Positions 37,950 to 47,350 of a stretch of 64,000 nt of DNA are shown piece by piece. The DNA is from Arthrospira sp. PCC 9108 (lineage in GTDB: Bacteria > Cyanobacteriota > Cyanobacteriia > Cyanobacteriales > Microcoleaceae), in the NCBI GenBank assembly GCA_016745315.1, contig CP066886.1, positions 6,448,501-6,512,500 of the forward strand. The letters are read 5' to 3'. Position 1 is the stretch's first letter. Each line of letters opens with the position of its first letter. The notes beneath the pieces were generated by a model. That model ran no database searches, was not told the origin of the DNA, and was given only the letters and a program-made list of their open reading frames with translations. Both the position numbers and the translations under genes were made by a program.

Positions 37950-40900
37950 ATGAAAACATCAATTCCTCAGCACGGACGTTATGCGATCGCTTCAGGACAA
38001 TTAGGAGCGAGTTTAGTGGAACCCCTACACAGACTGATTGTTAGCCATCAAGAATGGATGGTAATGCAGTTACTCCAGTGTTGGGGTCAGACGACTAAAC
38101 CATCAATTGTAACTCATTTACGCTCCGTGCAGGGTTTAACTTCCCGCATTTCCCTACTATTAATTGAGATGACTGCAGGTCTCACCCCAGAATATTTAGT
38201 TTCTGATATGGAAGAACATTTACAGGCGCTGGGGGGAATAAGTGCGATCGCTCTGTCACCGGAAGCCAATACGGATATCTCCGCCGCCGAAATGGTGGAG
38301 ACTCTCCAACAATATAGACAATGCTATTTAAATCTGATTAAGTTAGGAGAATTTAGAGTCGAACAGGAACAGCTATTTGCCCAAGTAGTCGGGGATTTCT
38401 TTACAGCCTTTGACCGGCAAATTTTCGCCCAAGAAAAACAGCGTAAATATCAGACTATTATTGACCAATATTTTGATGGGAGTCTCCACGACAATATTAA
38501 TCATATTAAAGCCAGCGAAATCCAGAGAATTTTTAATGCTATTAATATCCCCATACTCGTACTTAATCAAGAACATCAAGTTATTTTTGGCAATAGGAAA
38601 GCCCATGAAACCTTAGTGGTCAATTCGGAAATACCCTCAGAAATTGACACCTGGCTGAGAAAGCGATCGCCTCAAGCTGCTACTAATCAATCAGAAATAG
38701 TGGAAGAAATTGCGATCGCCAAAGATGATATCACCCAATGGTTTTGCCTGAAACTCTACCCAATGGATAGTCAAGACTGGGGGGATTTAAGAGCGATCGC
38801 CATTTGTGAAGATATTACCCTGCGTCACAGGAAAGCCGAACGACAGCAGCTACAGCAGCAGCACCTAGAGGAAGTTCAAGCCCTGACCAAAACCGGAAGT
38901 TGGTGTTTAAATATGAACACCGGAGAAATGATTATATCGGATCAATTATATCATATTTTAGGGGAAAATCCGCAGAATGTATCAATAAATTTTGAAGATT
39001 TTTTGAACCACATTTATATAGATGATCTATATAGTTGGGTGCAAACCTATAGCCAATCTTTATTTACTCAACAGAATTACAGATTGAACTATCGAATTAT
39101 ACAACCAGATAGTTCTATGCACTGGGTGAGCCAACAATCGACTCCAGTGAGCGATCGTCATAATAAAATCACCCATATCACCAGCATTATCCAAGAGATA
39201 GACAGTCACCAAATCGCTAACCCTTCCATCACAGCGGAAGCCGCTCTAAGGGAAAGCGAAGCCCGTCTGAGAACCATCATCAGCACCAGCACCAACGGTT
39301 TAGTAGTAGTAGACTGTCAAGGACGCGCCCTATTCATTAACCCCGCCGCCGAGGCTTTATTCGGTCGCCAAGCCAGGGAACTCGAAGGGGAAATGATAGG
39401 TATTCCCTTAGTGACTAAAGAATCAACCGAATTAGAAATCTTCAGACATGATGGTAAACTAAAAATCGTCCGTATGCGAGTAGTAGAAATTTCTTGGGAA
39501 CAGGAAACAGCCTATCTAGCATCATTAACAGATATTACCGACTTCAAAAAAACCGAAGATCAACTGAAAATGTTTTCCCGCGCTTGCGATCAAAGTCCCG
39601 TCTCCATTGTGATTACCGACTCCGAGGGGGATATTCAGTATGTGAACCCCAAATTTGAAGAAATCACCGGATATAAAGCAGCAGAGGTAATGGGTCAAAA
39701 TCCTCGCATCCTTAAATCTGGCTACACCACAGAACCAGAATATGATGTGTTATGGAAACAGATTACATCAGGTAAGCAGTGGTCTGGGGAGTTTCACAAT
39801 AAGAGAAAAAACGGAGAACTCTTCTGGGAACACGCTTCTATATGTCCGATGCGAGATGAGGAAGGTTATATTACCCACTTTATCGCAGTTAAAGAAGATA
39901 TTACTCAACAGAAACATAATGAGGAAATTTTAGCCCATCAAGCCAACTATGATGCTCTCACAGACCTACCGAACCGGACTTTAATTTTTGAGAGACTGCG
40001 ACAAGCAATTATCCAGGCTCAAGTTAATCATAGTAACGTAGCGGTGATGTTTATTGACCTAGATCACTTTAAAAATATTAACGATACCCTAGGTCATGAA
40101 TTGGGAGATTTTTTGTTAAAAGAAGCGGGGATGAGATTGAAAGGATGTCTCCGCACAACTGATACAGTAGGACGACTTGGTGGTGATGAGTTTTTAGTGA
40201 TTATCCCCAACTTAGATGACCTGATACAGGCTGAGTATATTGCTACTCAGGTCTTAGGTGTATTGGGTGAACCCTTTAATTTGTGCGGTGAAGAAGCATT
40301 TATATCAGCCAGTATTGGCATTGCTAGTTATCCCCAAGATGGCAATAATGCCAGTACATTAGTGAGAAATGCAGATACGGGTATGTATGCAGCCAAGCAG
40401 GAAGGTCGTAATGTTTTCGCATTTTTTACCCAAAATATGAATGATGAGGCTCAAAGTCGCATTATCATTGAAAATCACCTTCGTCATGCCATAAACAGAG
40501 ATGAACTATCTGTGGTGTATCAGCCTTTTATTAATCTGGCTACTGCTCAAATTGTTGGGGCTGAGGCTTTGATGCGTTGGTATAATCCGGAACTAGGAAA
40601 TATTAGACCTGACCAGTTTATTGCTATTGCTGAAGAAAGTCGGTTAATTGTAGATTTGGGAGAGTGGATCTTATCACAAGCCTGTCAAGAGGTGGCTATT
40701 TGGCATCAACAGGGAAACAGCGGGTTATGGGTGGCGGTGAATATGTCTCCCCGTCAGTTACGAACTCCTAATCTGGTGAATGTGATTATAGAGGCGATCG
40801 CTAATAATGGTCTGAGTAGTGATTGCTTAGAGTTAGAAATAACCGAACGTTCCCTAGTGGCAGAAGTTCCCGGAGTGCAAAGTTTAATTAAACAACTGCA

Positions 40901-41225
40901 TAGCCTGAAAATTCGTTTGGCGATCGATGATTTTGGCACAGGTTATTCCTCCCTCAGTTATCTGAAGCGATTTCCTTTTAGTGTCTTGAAAATTGATAAA
41001 TCATTTATTTCCGACCTTCCTGATGATCAAGATGCGATCGCCCTAGTCAAAACCATGATTACTATGGCTCATGGGTTAGGCTTAGTCGTGGTAGCAGAAG
41101 GCATTGAAACCAGCGCCCAACTCGACTTTCTCTGTAATCAAGGATGTGATTATGGTCAGGGATATCTATTTAGTAAACCTCTACCACCCGCCGAATTTAG
41201 GGCTTATCTGCAAAAGAACAGTTAA
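37950..41225 (+). CDS. PAS-containing diguanylate cyclase/phosphodiesterase (GGDEF-EAL)
   Basis: This 1091-aa protein makes and/or breaks the second messenger c-di-GMP. An N-terminal helical domain (about 1-160) precedes about four PAS domains (about 185-650; PAC ends at DITLRH, DITDFKK and DITQQKH). The GGDEF domain has the intact signature RLGGDEF (about residue 741). The EAL domain keeps AEALMRW, DDFGTGYSS and VVAEGIET, so both activities are plausible. ATG 37950 is overlapped by ATGAACTTATGA, a three-codon uORF sharing the start region, which could tune translation. Confidence 0.93.
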   Translation: MKTSIPQHGRYAIASGQLGASLVEPLHRLIVSHQEWMVMQLLQCWGQTTKPSIVTHLRSVQGLTSRISLLLIEMTAGLTPEYLVSDMEEHLQALGGISAIALSPEANTDISAAEMVETLQQYRQCYLNLIKLGEFRVEQEQLFAQVVGDFFTAFDRQIFAQEKQRKYQTIIDQYFDGSLHDNINHIKASEIQRIFNAINIPILVLNQEHQVIFGNRKAHETLVVNSEIPSEIDTWLRKRSPQAATNQSEIVEEIAIAKDDITQWFCLKLYPMDSQDWGDLRAIAICEDITLRHRKAERQQLQQQHLEEVQALTKTGSWCLNMNTGEMIISDQLYHILGENPQNVSINFEDFLNHIYIDDLYSWVQTYSQSLFTQQNYRLNYRIIQPDSSMHWVSQQSTPVSDRHNKITHITSIIQEIDSHQIANPSITAEAALRESEARLRTIISTSTNGLVVVDCQGRALFINPAAEALFGRQARELEGEMIGIPLVTKESTELEIFRHDGKLKIVRMRVVEISWEQETAYLASLTDITDFKKTEDQLKMFSRACDQSPVSIVITDSEGDIQYVNPKFEEITGYKAAEVMGQNPRILKSGYTTEPEYDVLWKQITSGKQWSGEFHNKRKNGELFWEHASICPMRDEEGYITHFIAVKEDITQQKHNEEILAHQANYDALTDLPNRTLIFERLRQAIIQAQVNHSNVAVMFIDLDHFKNINDTLGHELGDFLLKEAGMRLKGCLRTTDTVGRLGGDEFLVIIPNLDDLIQAEYIATQVLGVLGEPFNLCGEEAFISASIGIASYPQDGNNASTLVRNADTGMYAAKQEGRNVFAFFTQNMNDEAQSRIIIENHLRHAINRDELSVVYQPFINLATAQIVGAEALMRWYNPELGNIRPDQFIAIAEESRLIVDLGEWILSQACQEVAIWHQQGNSGLWVAVNMSPRQLRTPNLVNVIIEAIANNGLSSDCLELEITERSLVAEVPGVQSLIKQLHSLKIRLAIDDFGTGYSSLSYLKRFPFSVLKIDKSFISDLPDDQDAIALVKTMITMAHGLGLVVVAEGIETSAQLDFLCNQGCDYGQGYLFSKPLPPAEFRAYLQKNS

Positions 41226-41332
41226 TCCCAACCGCGTACACTTCCCTACCTCACCCATTCGCTATCATCTCAAAATATGGTCACTCTAGCCAAGCCTGCT
41301 ATTTTCGCTAATCCGCAATATACCCACAACCG

Positions 41333-42055
41333 ATGGTTAAAACATCATCCCTGCTAACTCAACAAAATCTCTATCATGTTCCTATTTACACGATAGCCGA
41401 TACTGCCCGCTATCTTCATATCCCCCTACCTACCCTCAAAACATGGGTAAATGGACGCAGCTACCCCACCCAAAAAGGAGATCAAGACTTCTTACCCCTC
41501 ATCCAACGCCCTCAACCGAATATTCGCCAACTCTCCTTTACCAACCTAGTTGAAGCTCACGTCCTCAGAGTCATTCGCACCGTTCATAACGTCCCCCTTC
41601 GTCAAGTTAGACTCGCCCTCGACTACATAAGCGAACAATTTAAAACAGAACATCCCCTTGTTCAAAAACAATTGAGCACCGATGGGGTTGACATTTTTAT
41701 CGAACAATTTGAACGGCTAATTAATGCCTCCCGTTCGGGACAATTAGCCATGAAACAGGTCTTAAATAATCTGTTAACTCGCATAGAATGGGATGAACAA
41801 GACATCGCCTCTAGACTCTTCCCTATGATCAACGATCATAGCCACAACTTCCGGGATAAAGTCTTAATCATAGATCCTAATATTTCCTTTGGTAAACCTA
41901 CCATCACCGGAACAGGCATTCCCACCAAAATTGTCACTCAACTTTTTGATGCCGGGGACTCTATCGAGGATATTGCTGATGATTATAACTGCCAACCCTG
42001 GCAAATTCAACAAGCGATTTTATTTGAATCTAACTCACAGGCTGCTATCGGTTAA
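41333..42055 (+). CDS. DUF433 protein with MerR-like N-terminal domain
   Basis: This 240-aa protein has an N-terminal helix-turn-helix like that of MerR proteins (YTIADTARYLHIPLPTLKTWVNG), a helical middle, and a C-terminal DUF433 domain (GKPTITGTGIPTKIVTQLFDAGDSIEDIADDY). DUF433 proteins are usually antitoxins paired with a DUF5615 PIN-like toxin encoded just downstream. Here the next gene is glmS on the other strand, 22 bp away, so the toxin is absent. The protein may act alone as a regulator, or be a relic of a toxin-antitoxin pair. Confidence 0.8.
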   Translation: MVKTSSLLTQQNLYHVPIYTIADTARYLHIPLPTLKTWVNGRSYPTQKGDQDFLPLIQRPQPNIRQLSFTNLVEAHVLRVIRTVHNVPLRQVRLALDYISEQFKTEHPLVQKQLSTDGVDIFIEQFERLINASRSGQLAMKQVLNNLLTRIEWDEQDIASRLFPMINDHSHNFRDKVLIIDPNISFGKPTITGTGIPTKIVTQLFDAGDSIEDIADDYNCQPWQIQQAILFESNSQAAIG

Positions 42056-42077
42056 TTTTACCATAAATCGTTATCTA

Positions 42078-44009
42078 TTATTCCACTGTCACCGACTTAG
42101 CTAGGTTGCGAGGTTGGTCTACATCTAAGCCCCGTCGTGCCGCTATGTGGTAAGCTAACAATTGCAGGGGAATAACTGTGAGAATGGGTGATAATAACTC
42201 ATCCACTTCCGGCACTGATAATAAATCATCAAAAATCTCGGCTGACTCCCCGCTGGTTTTAGGTGTGACTCCAATTAATCTAGCATCCCTGGCTTTAGCT
42301 TCCTGAGCATTAGAAATCACCTTTTCATAAACCATACCAGGCATAGCGATCGCCACTACCGGAACCTTATCATCCAAAAGAGCGATCGGACCGTGTTTCA
42401 TCTCTCCCGCCGGATATCCTTCCGCGTGAATGTAGCTGATTTCCTTGAGTTTTAAAGCACCCTCCAACGCGATGGGAAAATTAATTCCCCGACCCAAGAA
42501 AATAAAATCCTGAGTATCACTAAAATCATGGGAAAGTTCCCCAATATCCTGTTCATGATTGCCCAGAATCAACTCAATTTGAGAAGGAATTTGTCGCAAA
42601 CCTTTAATAATTTCCTGAATGCGAGGTATCGATAAAGTCTGCCGTCGCCAAGCCAAATCCAAAGCCAACAAATAAAAAGCTATTAATTGAGCCAAAAAAG
42701 TTTTAGTAGCCGCCACCCCAATTTCAATACCCGCCCTGGTATCAATCAAATGTGGAACCATTTGACCTAAAGAACTTTCCGGGCGATTAGTAATGCCTAA
42801 TAAACGGGGAGCAAACGCCGCCCCAGCATTTATTCTGCGTTGCTGTTCCATAGCCAACGCCGCCAAAGTATCAGCAGTTTCTCCCGACTGAGTAACCCCA
42901 ATAGTCATGGTATTAGGTCGCAGTGGAATTGGCGAATAACGAGCCTCAGAAGCATATTGCACAGTTGTTGGTAAATCCGCCAACTGTTCTAATAGATATT
43001 TCCCCACCAAACTAGCGTGCCAACTTGTACCACAAGCCAATATTTGCACCTGTTCCACACCCTCACATAAAGCATTAGGGAGGTTCAAATTAATCGGAGA
43101 ATCACCACTATTAACACTGGGAGATTTGGAGGTTTTGCTAGGCTCAGGAACCTGCCAATCATCGTGAATATAGGCATTGAGACAGTCTCGCACCACCCCT
43201 GGTTGTTCGTGGATTTCTTTGAGCATAAAATGCTTAAAGACTTGCTTTTCTACCAGAGTCGGACTCCAGTTAAGAATACGGGGCTTTTTATTAAGACGTT
43301 CACCCTCAAAACTGTAAACCTCCACCCCTAAAGGAGTCAAACGAGCCATTTCCCCGTTATCTAAGCTGAGAACAGCTTGGGTATAGGGAACTAAAGCGGG
43401 AGTATCAGAAGCGCAGAAAAATTCTCCTTGTCCTAAGCCAATGGAAAGGGGTGCTTGTTGGCGGGCGACAATTAACTCATTGGGATAGTCTGCACATAAA
43501 ACAGCGATCGCAAAAGCCCCATCCAAACGCTTAACCGCGAGACGCACCGCCTCAAAAAAAACCGAAGGGGAACCCGTTTCCGGCTTAGATAGATGTGATA
43601 AAAACTCAGAAATCAGATGAGGAATTACCTCCGTATCCGTATCAGATTTAAACTCATATCCCTTTCCCTTCAACTCTTCCCGCAGTTCCCGATAATTTTC
43701 AATAATGCCATTTTGAACCACCGCCACCCGTCCATGGGGGTCTAATTGTGGGTGAGCGTTATATTCTTCTGGTTTCCCATGGGTAGCCCAGCGGGTGTGA
43801 CCAATACCAATTTGGGCAGGCATTTCCACCTGGCTTAACTTATCGCGTAGATTATAGAGTTTACCCTTAGCCCGAATATAATTAATTTTACCTTCCCAGA
43901 CCGTAGCGAGTCCAGCCGAGTCATAACCCCGATACTCCAGTTTTTCCAATCCAGACATCAAAACATCTGTAGCGGTTTGAGTGCCGATGTAACCAACAAT
44001 TCCACACAT
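42078..44009 (-). CDS. glmS: Glucosamine-6-phosphate synthase
   Basis: This 643-aa enzyme converts fructose-6-phosphate and glutamine to glucosamine-6-phosphate, the first step to UDP-GlcNAc for peptidoglycan and LPS. The N-terminal nucleophile is Cys2 (MCGIVGYIG). The glutaminase domain has GHTRWATHG, and two SIS domains carry SQSGETADT and GRG. The C-terminus DQPRNLAKSVTVE is the family ending. It is slightly longer than E. coli GlmS (about 609 aa) because of an insert near residues 280-310 (SKTSKSPSVNSGD). No glmS ribozyme is evident in its short leader. Confidence 0.97.
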   Translation of the reverse strand: MCGIVGYIGTQTATDVLMSGLEKLEYRGYDSAGLATVWEGKINYIRAKGKLYNLRDKLSQVEMPAQIGIGHTRWATHGKPEEYNAHPQLDPHGRVAVVQNGIIENYRELREELKGKGYEFKSDTDTEVIPHLISEFLSHLSKPETGSPSVFFEAVRLAVKRLDGAFAIAVLCADYPNELIVARQQAPLSIGLGQGEFFCASDTPALVPYTQAVLSLDNGEMARLTPLGVEVYSFEGERLNKKPRILNWSPTLVEKQVFKHFMLKEIHEQPGVVRDCLNAYIHDDWQVPEPSKTSKSPSVNSGDSPINLNLPNALCEGVEQVQILACGTSWHASLVGKYLLEQLADLPTTVQYASEARYSPIPLRPNTMTIGVTQSGETADTLAALAMEQQRRINAGAAFAPRLLGITNRPESSLGQMVPHLIDTRAGIEIGVAATKTFLAQLIAFYLLALDLAWRRQTLSIPRIQEIIKGLRQIPSQIELILGNHEQDIGELSHDFSDTQDFIFLGRGINFPIALEGALKLKEISYIHAEGYPAGEMKHGPIALLDDKVPVVAIAMPGMVYEKVISNAQEAKARDARLIGVTPKTSGESAEIFDDLLSVPEVDELLSPILTVIPLQLLAYHIAARRGLDVDQPRNLAKSVTVE

Positions 44010-44077
44010 TAGTATTTGGTACTCCTCAAACTTAGATCATTGGGGTTCGGGGTAATTATAGCATAATTGTTGGAGAA

Positions 44078-45152
44078 CCCGTAGGTTGGGTGAAGCGTCA
44101 GCGGAACCCAACAAGGAACTGTTGGGTTGCACCCAACCTACTTATTGAACCCGTAGGTTGGGTGAAGCGTCAGCGGAACCCAACAAGGAACTGTTGGGTT
44201 GGGTGAAGCGTCAGCGGAACCCAACAAGGAACTGTTGGGTTGCACCCAACCTACTCATTGAACTACTCATTGAACCCGTAGGTTGGGTGAAGCGTCAGCG
44301 GAACCCAACAAGGAACTGTTGGGTTGCACCCAACCTACTTATTGAACCCGTAGGTTGGGTGAAGCGTCAGCAGAACCCAACAAGGAACTGTTGGGTTGCA
44401 CCCAACCTACTTATTGAACCCGTAGGTTGGGTAAAGCGTCAGCGGAACCCAACAAGGAACTGTTGGGTTGCACCCAACCTACTTATTGAACCCGTAGGTT
44501 GGGTAAAGCGTCAGCGGAACCCAACAAGGAACTGTTGGGTTGCACCCAACCTACTTATTGAACCCGTAGGTTGGGTAAAGCGTCAGCGGAACCCAACAAG
44601 GAACTGTTGGGTTGCACCCAACCTACTTATTGAACCCGTAGGTTGGGTAAAGCGTCAGCGGAACCCAACAAGGAACTGTTGGGTTGCACCCAACCTACTT
44701 ATTGAACCCGTAGGTTGGGTAAAGCGTCAGCGGAACCCAACAAGGAACTGTTGGGTTGCACCCAACCTACTTATTGAACCCGTAGGTTGGGTAAAGCGTC
44801 AGCGGAACCCAACAAGGAACTGTTGGGTTGCACCCAACCTACTTATTGAACCCGTAGGTTGGGTAAAGCGTCAGCGGAACCCAACAAGGAACTGTTGGGT
44901 TGCACCCAACCTACTTATTGAACCCGTAGGTTGGGTGAAGCGTCAGCAGAACCCAACAAGGAACTGTTGGGTTGCACCCAACCTACTTATTGAACCCGTA
45001 GGTTGGGTGAAGCGTCAGCGGAACCCAACAAGGAACTGTTGGGTTGCACCCAACCTACTTATTGAACCCGTAGGTTGGGTGAAGCGTCAGCGGAACCCAA
45101 CAAGGAACTGTTGGGTTGGGTGAAGCCCCAGCGGAACCCAACAAGGAACCCG
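44078..45152. repeat. Array of 72-bp palindromic units (left RAYT flank)
   Basis: Fourteen units start at 44078, 44150, 44275 and then every 72 bp to 45067; the second is longer (125 bp) because of an internal partial duplication. Each unit has outer arms GTAGGTTGGGT/ACCCAACCTAC and inner arms AACCCAACA/TGTTGGGTT, making two linked hairpins. Units vary at one base (GGGTGAAG or GGGTAAAG) and at GCGGA/GCAGA. The array is read open as a 321-aa repeat ORF only because 72 is a multiple of three; it is not a gene. Confidence 0.97.
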
Positions 45153-45175
45153 TACTAAATAAAATTCATTCCCGG

Positions 45176-45718
45176 TTATTCCCGTCCGACATTCTCATCA
45201 AATACAATGTCGGTTTCTGCACCCCAATTAATATCGTAAATACCCTGACGAACATACTTTAAAAAACTCGAATATTGCCAATCCTTTGGGGCTTTTACCA
45301 AACCATGCTTAACGGGGTTATAATGAATGTATTCAACATGATTAATAAAATCGGTTTCATCCACAATGCAATGTTCCCAAAAACGACGTTGCCAAATGGC
45401 TTTCTCTTTTTTCTGTTGTTGGGATGCCGAAATTTGACCGTGATATTGGCGATCGCATTTTCTGCTAAAATAGTTTTTCAGCAAACGCCACCGATTAGAA
45501 AAATCGCGATCGCCTTCTGGTAAAGTCCATAAGCAGTGTATATGGTTCGGTAATATAACGCAGGCATTTATATCGAAAGGATATTCCGCCATCACTTCTC
45601 GGAAAGCCTGTCTTAACAATAAGATATTTTCCGGAAAGCACAAAAACTTTCGCCTCTTGTCTGTTACGACCGTAAAAAAGTATGTGCCACCTTCTATTTT
45701 AGCTCTTCGATATTCCAT
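45176..45718 (-). CDS. REP-associated tyrosine transposase (RAYT)
   Basis: This 180-aa Y1-type HUH nuclease of the TnpA_REP family has the His pair in LPNHIHCLW (His59, His61) and the likely catalytic Tyr130 in EYIHYNP. RAYTs cut and rejoin single-stranded DNA at palindromic REP hairpins and are thought to spread them. Both sides of this gene are arrays of palindromes sharing GTTGGGT/ACCCAAC (left ends 24 bp from the stop; right begins about 32 bp from the start), so they are its probable substrates. The protein looks complete and probably active. Confidence 0.93.
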   Translation of the reverse strand: MEYRRAKIEGGTYFFTVVTDKRRKFLCFPENILLLRQAFREVMAEYPFDINACVILPNHIHCLWTLPEGDRDFSNRWRLLKNYFSRKCDRQYHGQISASQQQKKEKAIWQRRFWEHCIVDETDFINHVEYIHYNPVKHGLVKAPKDWQYSSFLKYVRQGIYDINWGAETDIVFDENVGRE

Positions 45719-45749
45719 AATTTCAGTTGGTGTCTGAATAGCTTAACCG

Positions 45750-46655
45750 ACCCGTTGGGTTCTACTCTCGTTCAACCTAAATACAAACCCCTATTTTGGG
45801 GTTGCGTTTCACTCCACCCAACCTACAACTGCCTTTGTTGGGTTTCGCTGCCCTACACCCAACCTACAACTGCCTTTGTTGGGTTTCGCTGCCCTACACC
45901 CAACCTACAACTGCCTTTGTTGGGTTTCGCTGCCCTACACCCAACCTACACCTCCACCGGACAGACTTCTTGTTGGGTTTCGCTGCCCTACACCCAACCT
46001 ACAACTGCCTTTGTTGGGTTTCGCTGCCCTACACCCAACCTACAACTGCCTTTGTTGGGTTGCGTTTCACTCCACCCAACCTACAACTGCCTTTGTTGGG
46101 TTTCGCTGCCCTACACCCAACCTACACCTCCACCGGACAGACTTCTTGTTGGGTTTCGCTGCCCTACACCCAACCTACACCTCCACCGGACAGACTTCTT
46201 GTTGGGTTTCGCTGCCCTACACCCAACCTACACCTCCACCGGACAGACTTCTTGTTGGGTTTCGCTGCCCTACACCCAACCTACACCTCCACCGGACAGA
46301 CTTCTTGTTGGGTTTCGCTGCCCTACACCCAACCTACACCTCCACCGGACAGACTTCTTGTTGGGTTTCGCTGCCCTACACCCAACCTACACCTCCACCG
46401 GACAGACTTCTTGTTGGGTTTCGCTGCCCTACACCCAACCTACACCTCCACCGGACAGACTTCTTGTTGGGTTTCGCTGCCCTACACCCAACCTACACCT
46501 CCACCGGACAGACTTCTTGTTGGGTTTCGCTGCCCTACACCCAACCTACACCTCCACCGGACAGACTTCTTGTTGGGTTTCGCTGCCCTACACCCAACCT
46601 ACACCTCCACCGGACAGACTTCTTGTTGGGTTTCGCTGCCCTACACCCAACCTAC
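45750..46655. repeat. Array of 41-bp and 53-bp palindromic units (right RAYT flank)
   Basis: Each unit has a hairpin GTTGGGT ... ACCCAAC with loop TTCGCTGCCCTAC. Early units are 41 bp, joined by AACTGCCTTT (starts near 45834, 45875 and 45916). Later ones are 53 bp, joined by ACCTCCACCGGACAGACTTC, with starts at 46146, 46199, 46252 and so on every 53 bp to 46623. Two degenerate copies read GTTGCGTTTCACTCC. There are no plus-strand stops in any frame, which creates three overlapping false ORFs. Confidence 0.97.
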
Positions 46656-46704
46656 ATCTAAAAAGTGAAGTTTTGTATATGTTTATATCGAATTTAGTAT
46701 ATTA

Positions 46705-46758
46705 GTCGGGCATTTATCCCCCCCTCAATTGTGAGAAGGATGGGGTATTCTGCCCGAC
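46705..46758. terminator. Inverted repeat downstream of psaC
   Basis: The arms GTCGGGCA (46705-46712) and TGCCCGAC (46751-46758) are perfect, with inner C-run and G-run pairing (CCCCCCC/GGGG). It lies about 78 bp beyond the psaC stop on the minus strand and may end or stabilise the psaC transcript. It lacks a clear T-tract, so a repeat element is the alternative. Confidence 0.5.
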
Positions 46759-46836
46759 ATTTATGATGAATCCGTGAAACGGTGCGGAGGCAGTTTGAAC
46801 CCCAAAAGGATTTGGGTAACTGCCATTGGAACAACT

Positions 46837-47082
46837 TTAGTAAGCCAGACCCATACTGCGGGTAGTTTCAGCACCGAGGTAAACCCGAACGCTGAGGAAG
46901 TCAGTAGGACAAGCAGTCTCACACCGCTTACAACCGATGCAGTCTTCGGTACGGGGAGAGGAAGCAATTTGACCAGCTTTACAGCCATCCCAGGGTACCA
47001 TTTCTAGCACATCCAAGGGACAAGCGCGAACACACTGGGTGCAACCAATACAGGTATCGTAAATTTTGACGGAATGAGACAT
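46837..47082 (-). CDS. psaC: Photosystem I iron-sulfur subunit PsaC
   Basis: This 81-aa protein binds the terminal PSI clusters FA and FB on the stromal side and passes electrons to ferredoxin. Both [4Fe-4S] motifs are present: CIGCTQCVRACP and CIGCKRCETACP. The C-terminus VYLGAETTRSMGLAY is the invariant PsaC end. Length matches the family exactly. It stands as a single gene next to the RAYT repeat arrays. Confidence 0.99.
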   Translation of the reverse strand: MSHSVKIYDTCIGCTQCVRACPLDVLEMVPWDGCKAGQIASSPRTEDCIGCKRCETACPTDFLSVRVYLGAETTRSMGLAY

Positions 47083-47350
47083 TGAATAAGTTCTCCCAAA
47101 GATATCAGGTTTGCCGCGTATCTACATATAGATGCAGATTAAACGGTTTGCTCAAAGCAGGATTATCGTATATCTTCGATCACTTTAGCTTAGTGTTTGC
47201 CTTTCAGGATACACAAGGCGACAAAACTTTAAACTCTGTAATATTTTGCGGACCTAATAGGGAAGGGGGAAGTTGGTTAATTTCTCGCTACCACCGGAGA
47301 AACTACCCCTCACCACACCTATCGTTAGGGGGAGGCAGAATTATCAATTG

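Noticed and set aside
41889..42104. 71-aa ORF as possible toxin partner for the DUF433 protein
   Set aside because: It overlaps both the DUF433 gene and glmS in other frames and lacks PIN-like acidic residues.
43985..44077. glmS ribozyme or riboswitch upstream of glmS
   Set aside because: The leader before the repeat array is too short and shows no matching fold; glmS ribozymes are typical of Firmicutes.
44158..45123. 321-aa repeat ORF in the left palindrome array
   Set aside because: It exists only because the 72-bp unit is a multiple of three and lacks a stop; no ATG start or ribosome site, and the DNA palindromes explain it.
44078..46655. CRISPR array
   Set aside because: Units are contiguous tandem palindromes without unique spacers of constant length, and there are no cas genes; a RAYT lies between the arrays.
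45755..46705. Three overlapping ORFs of 261-316 aa in the right array
   Set aside because: All frames are open across the same palindromic repeat; translation is just the repeat read in turn in each frame.
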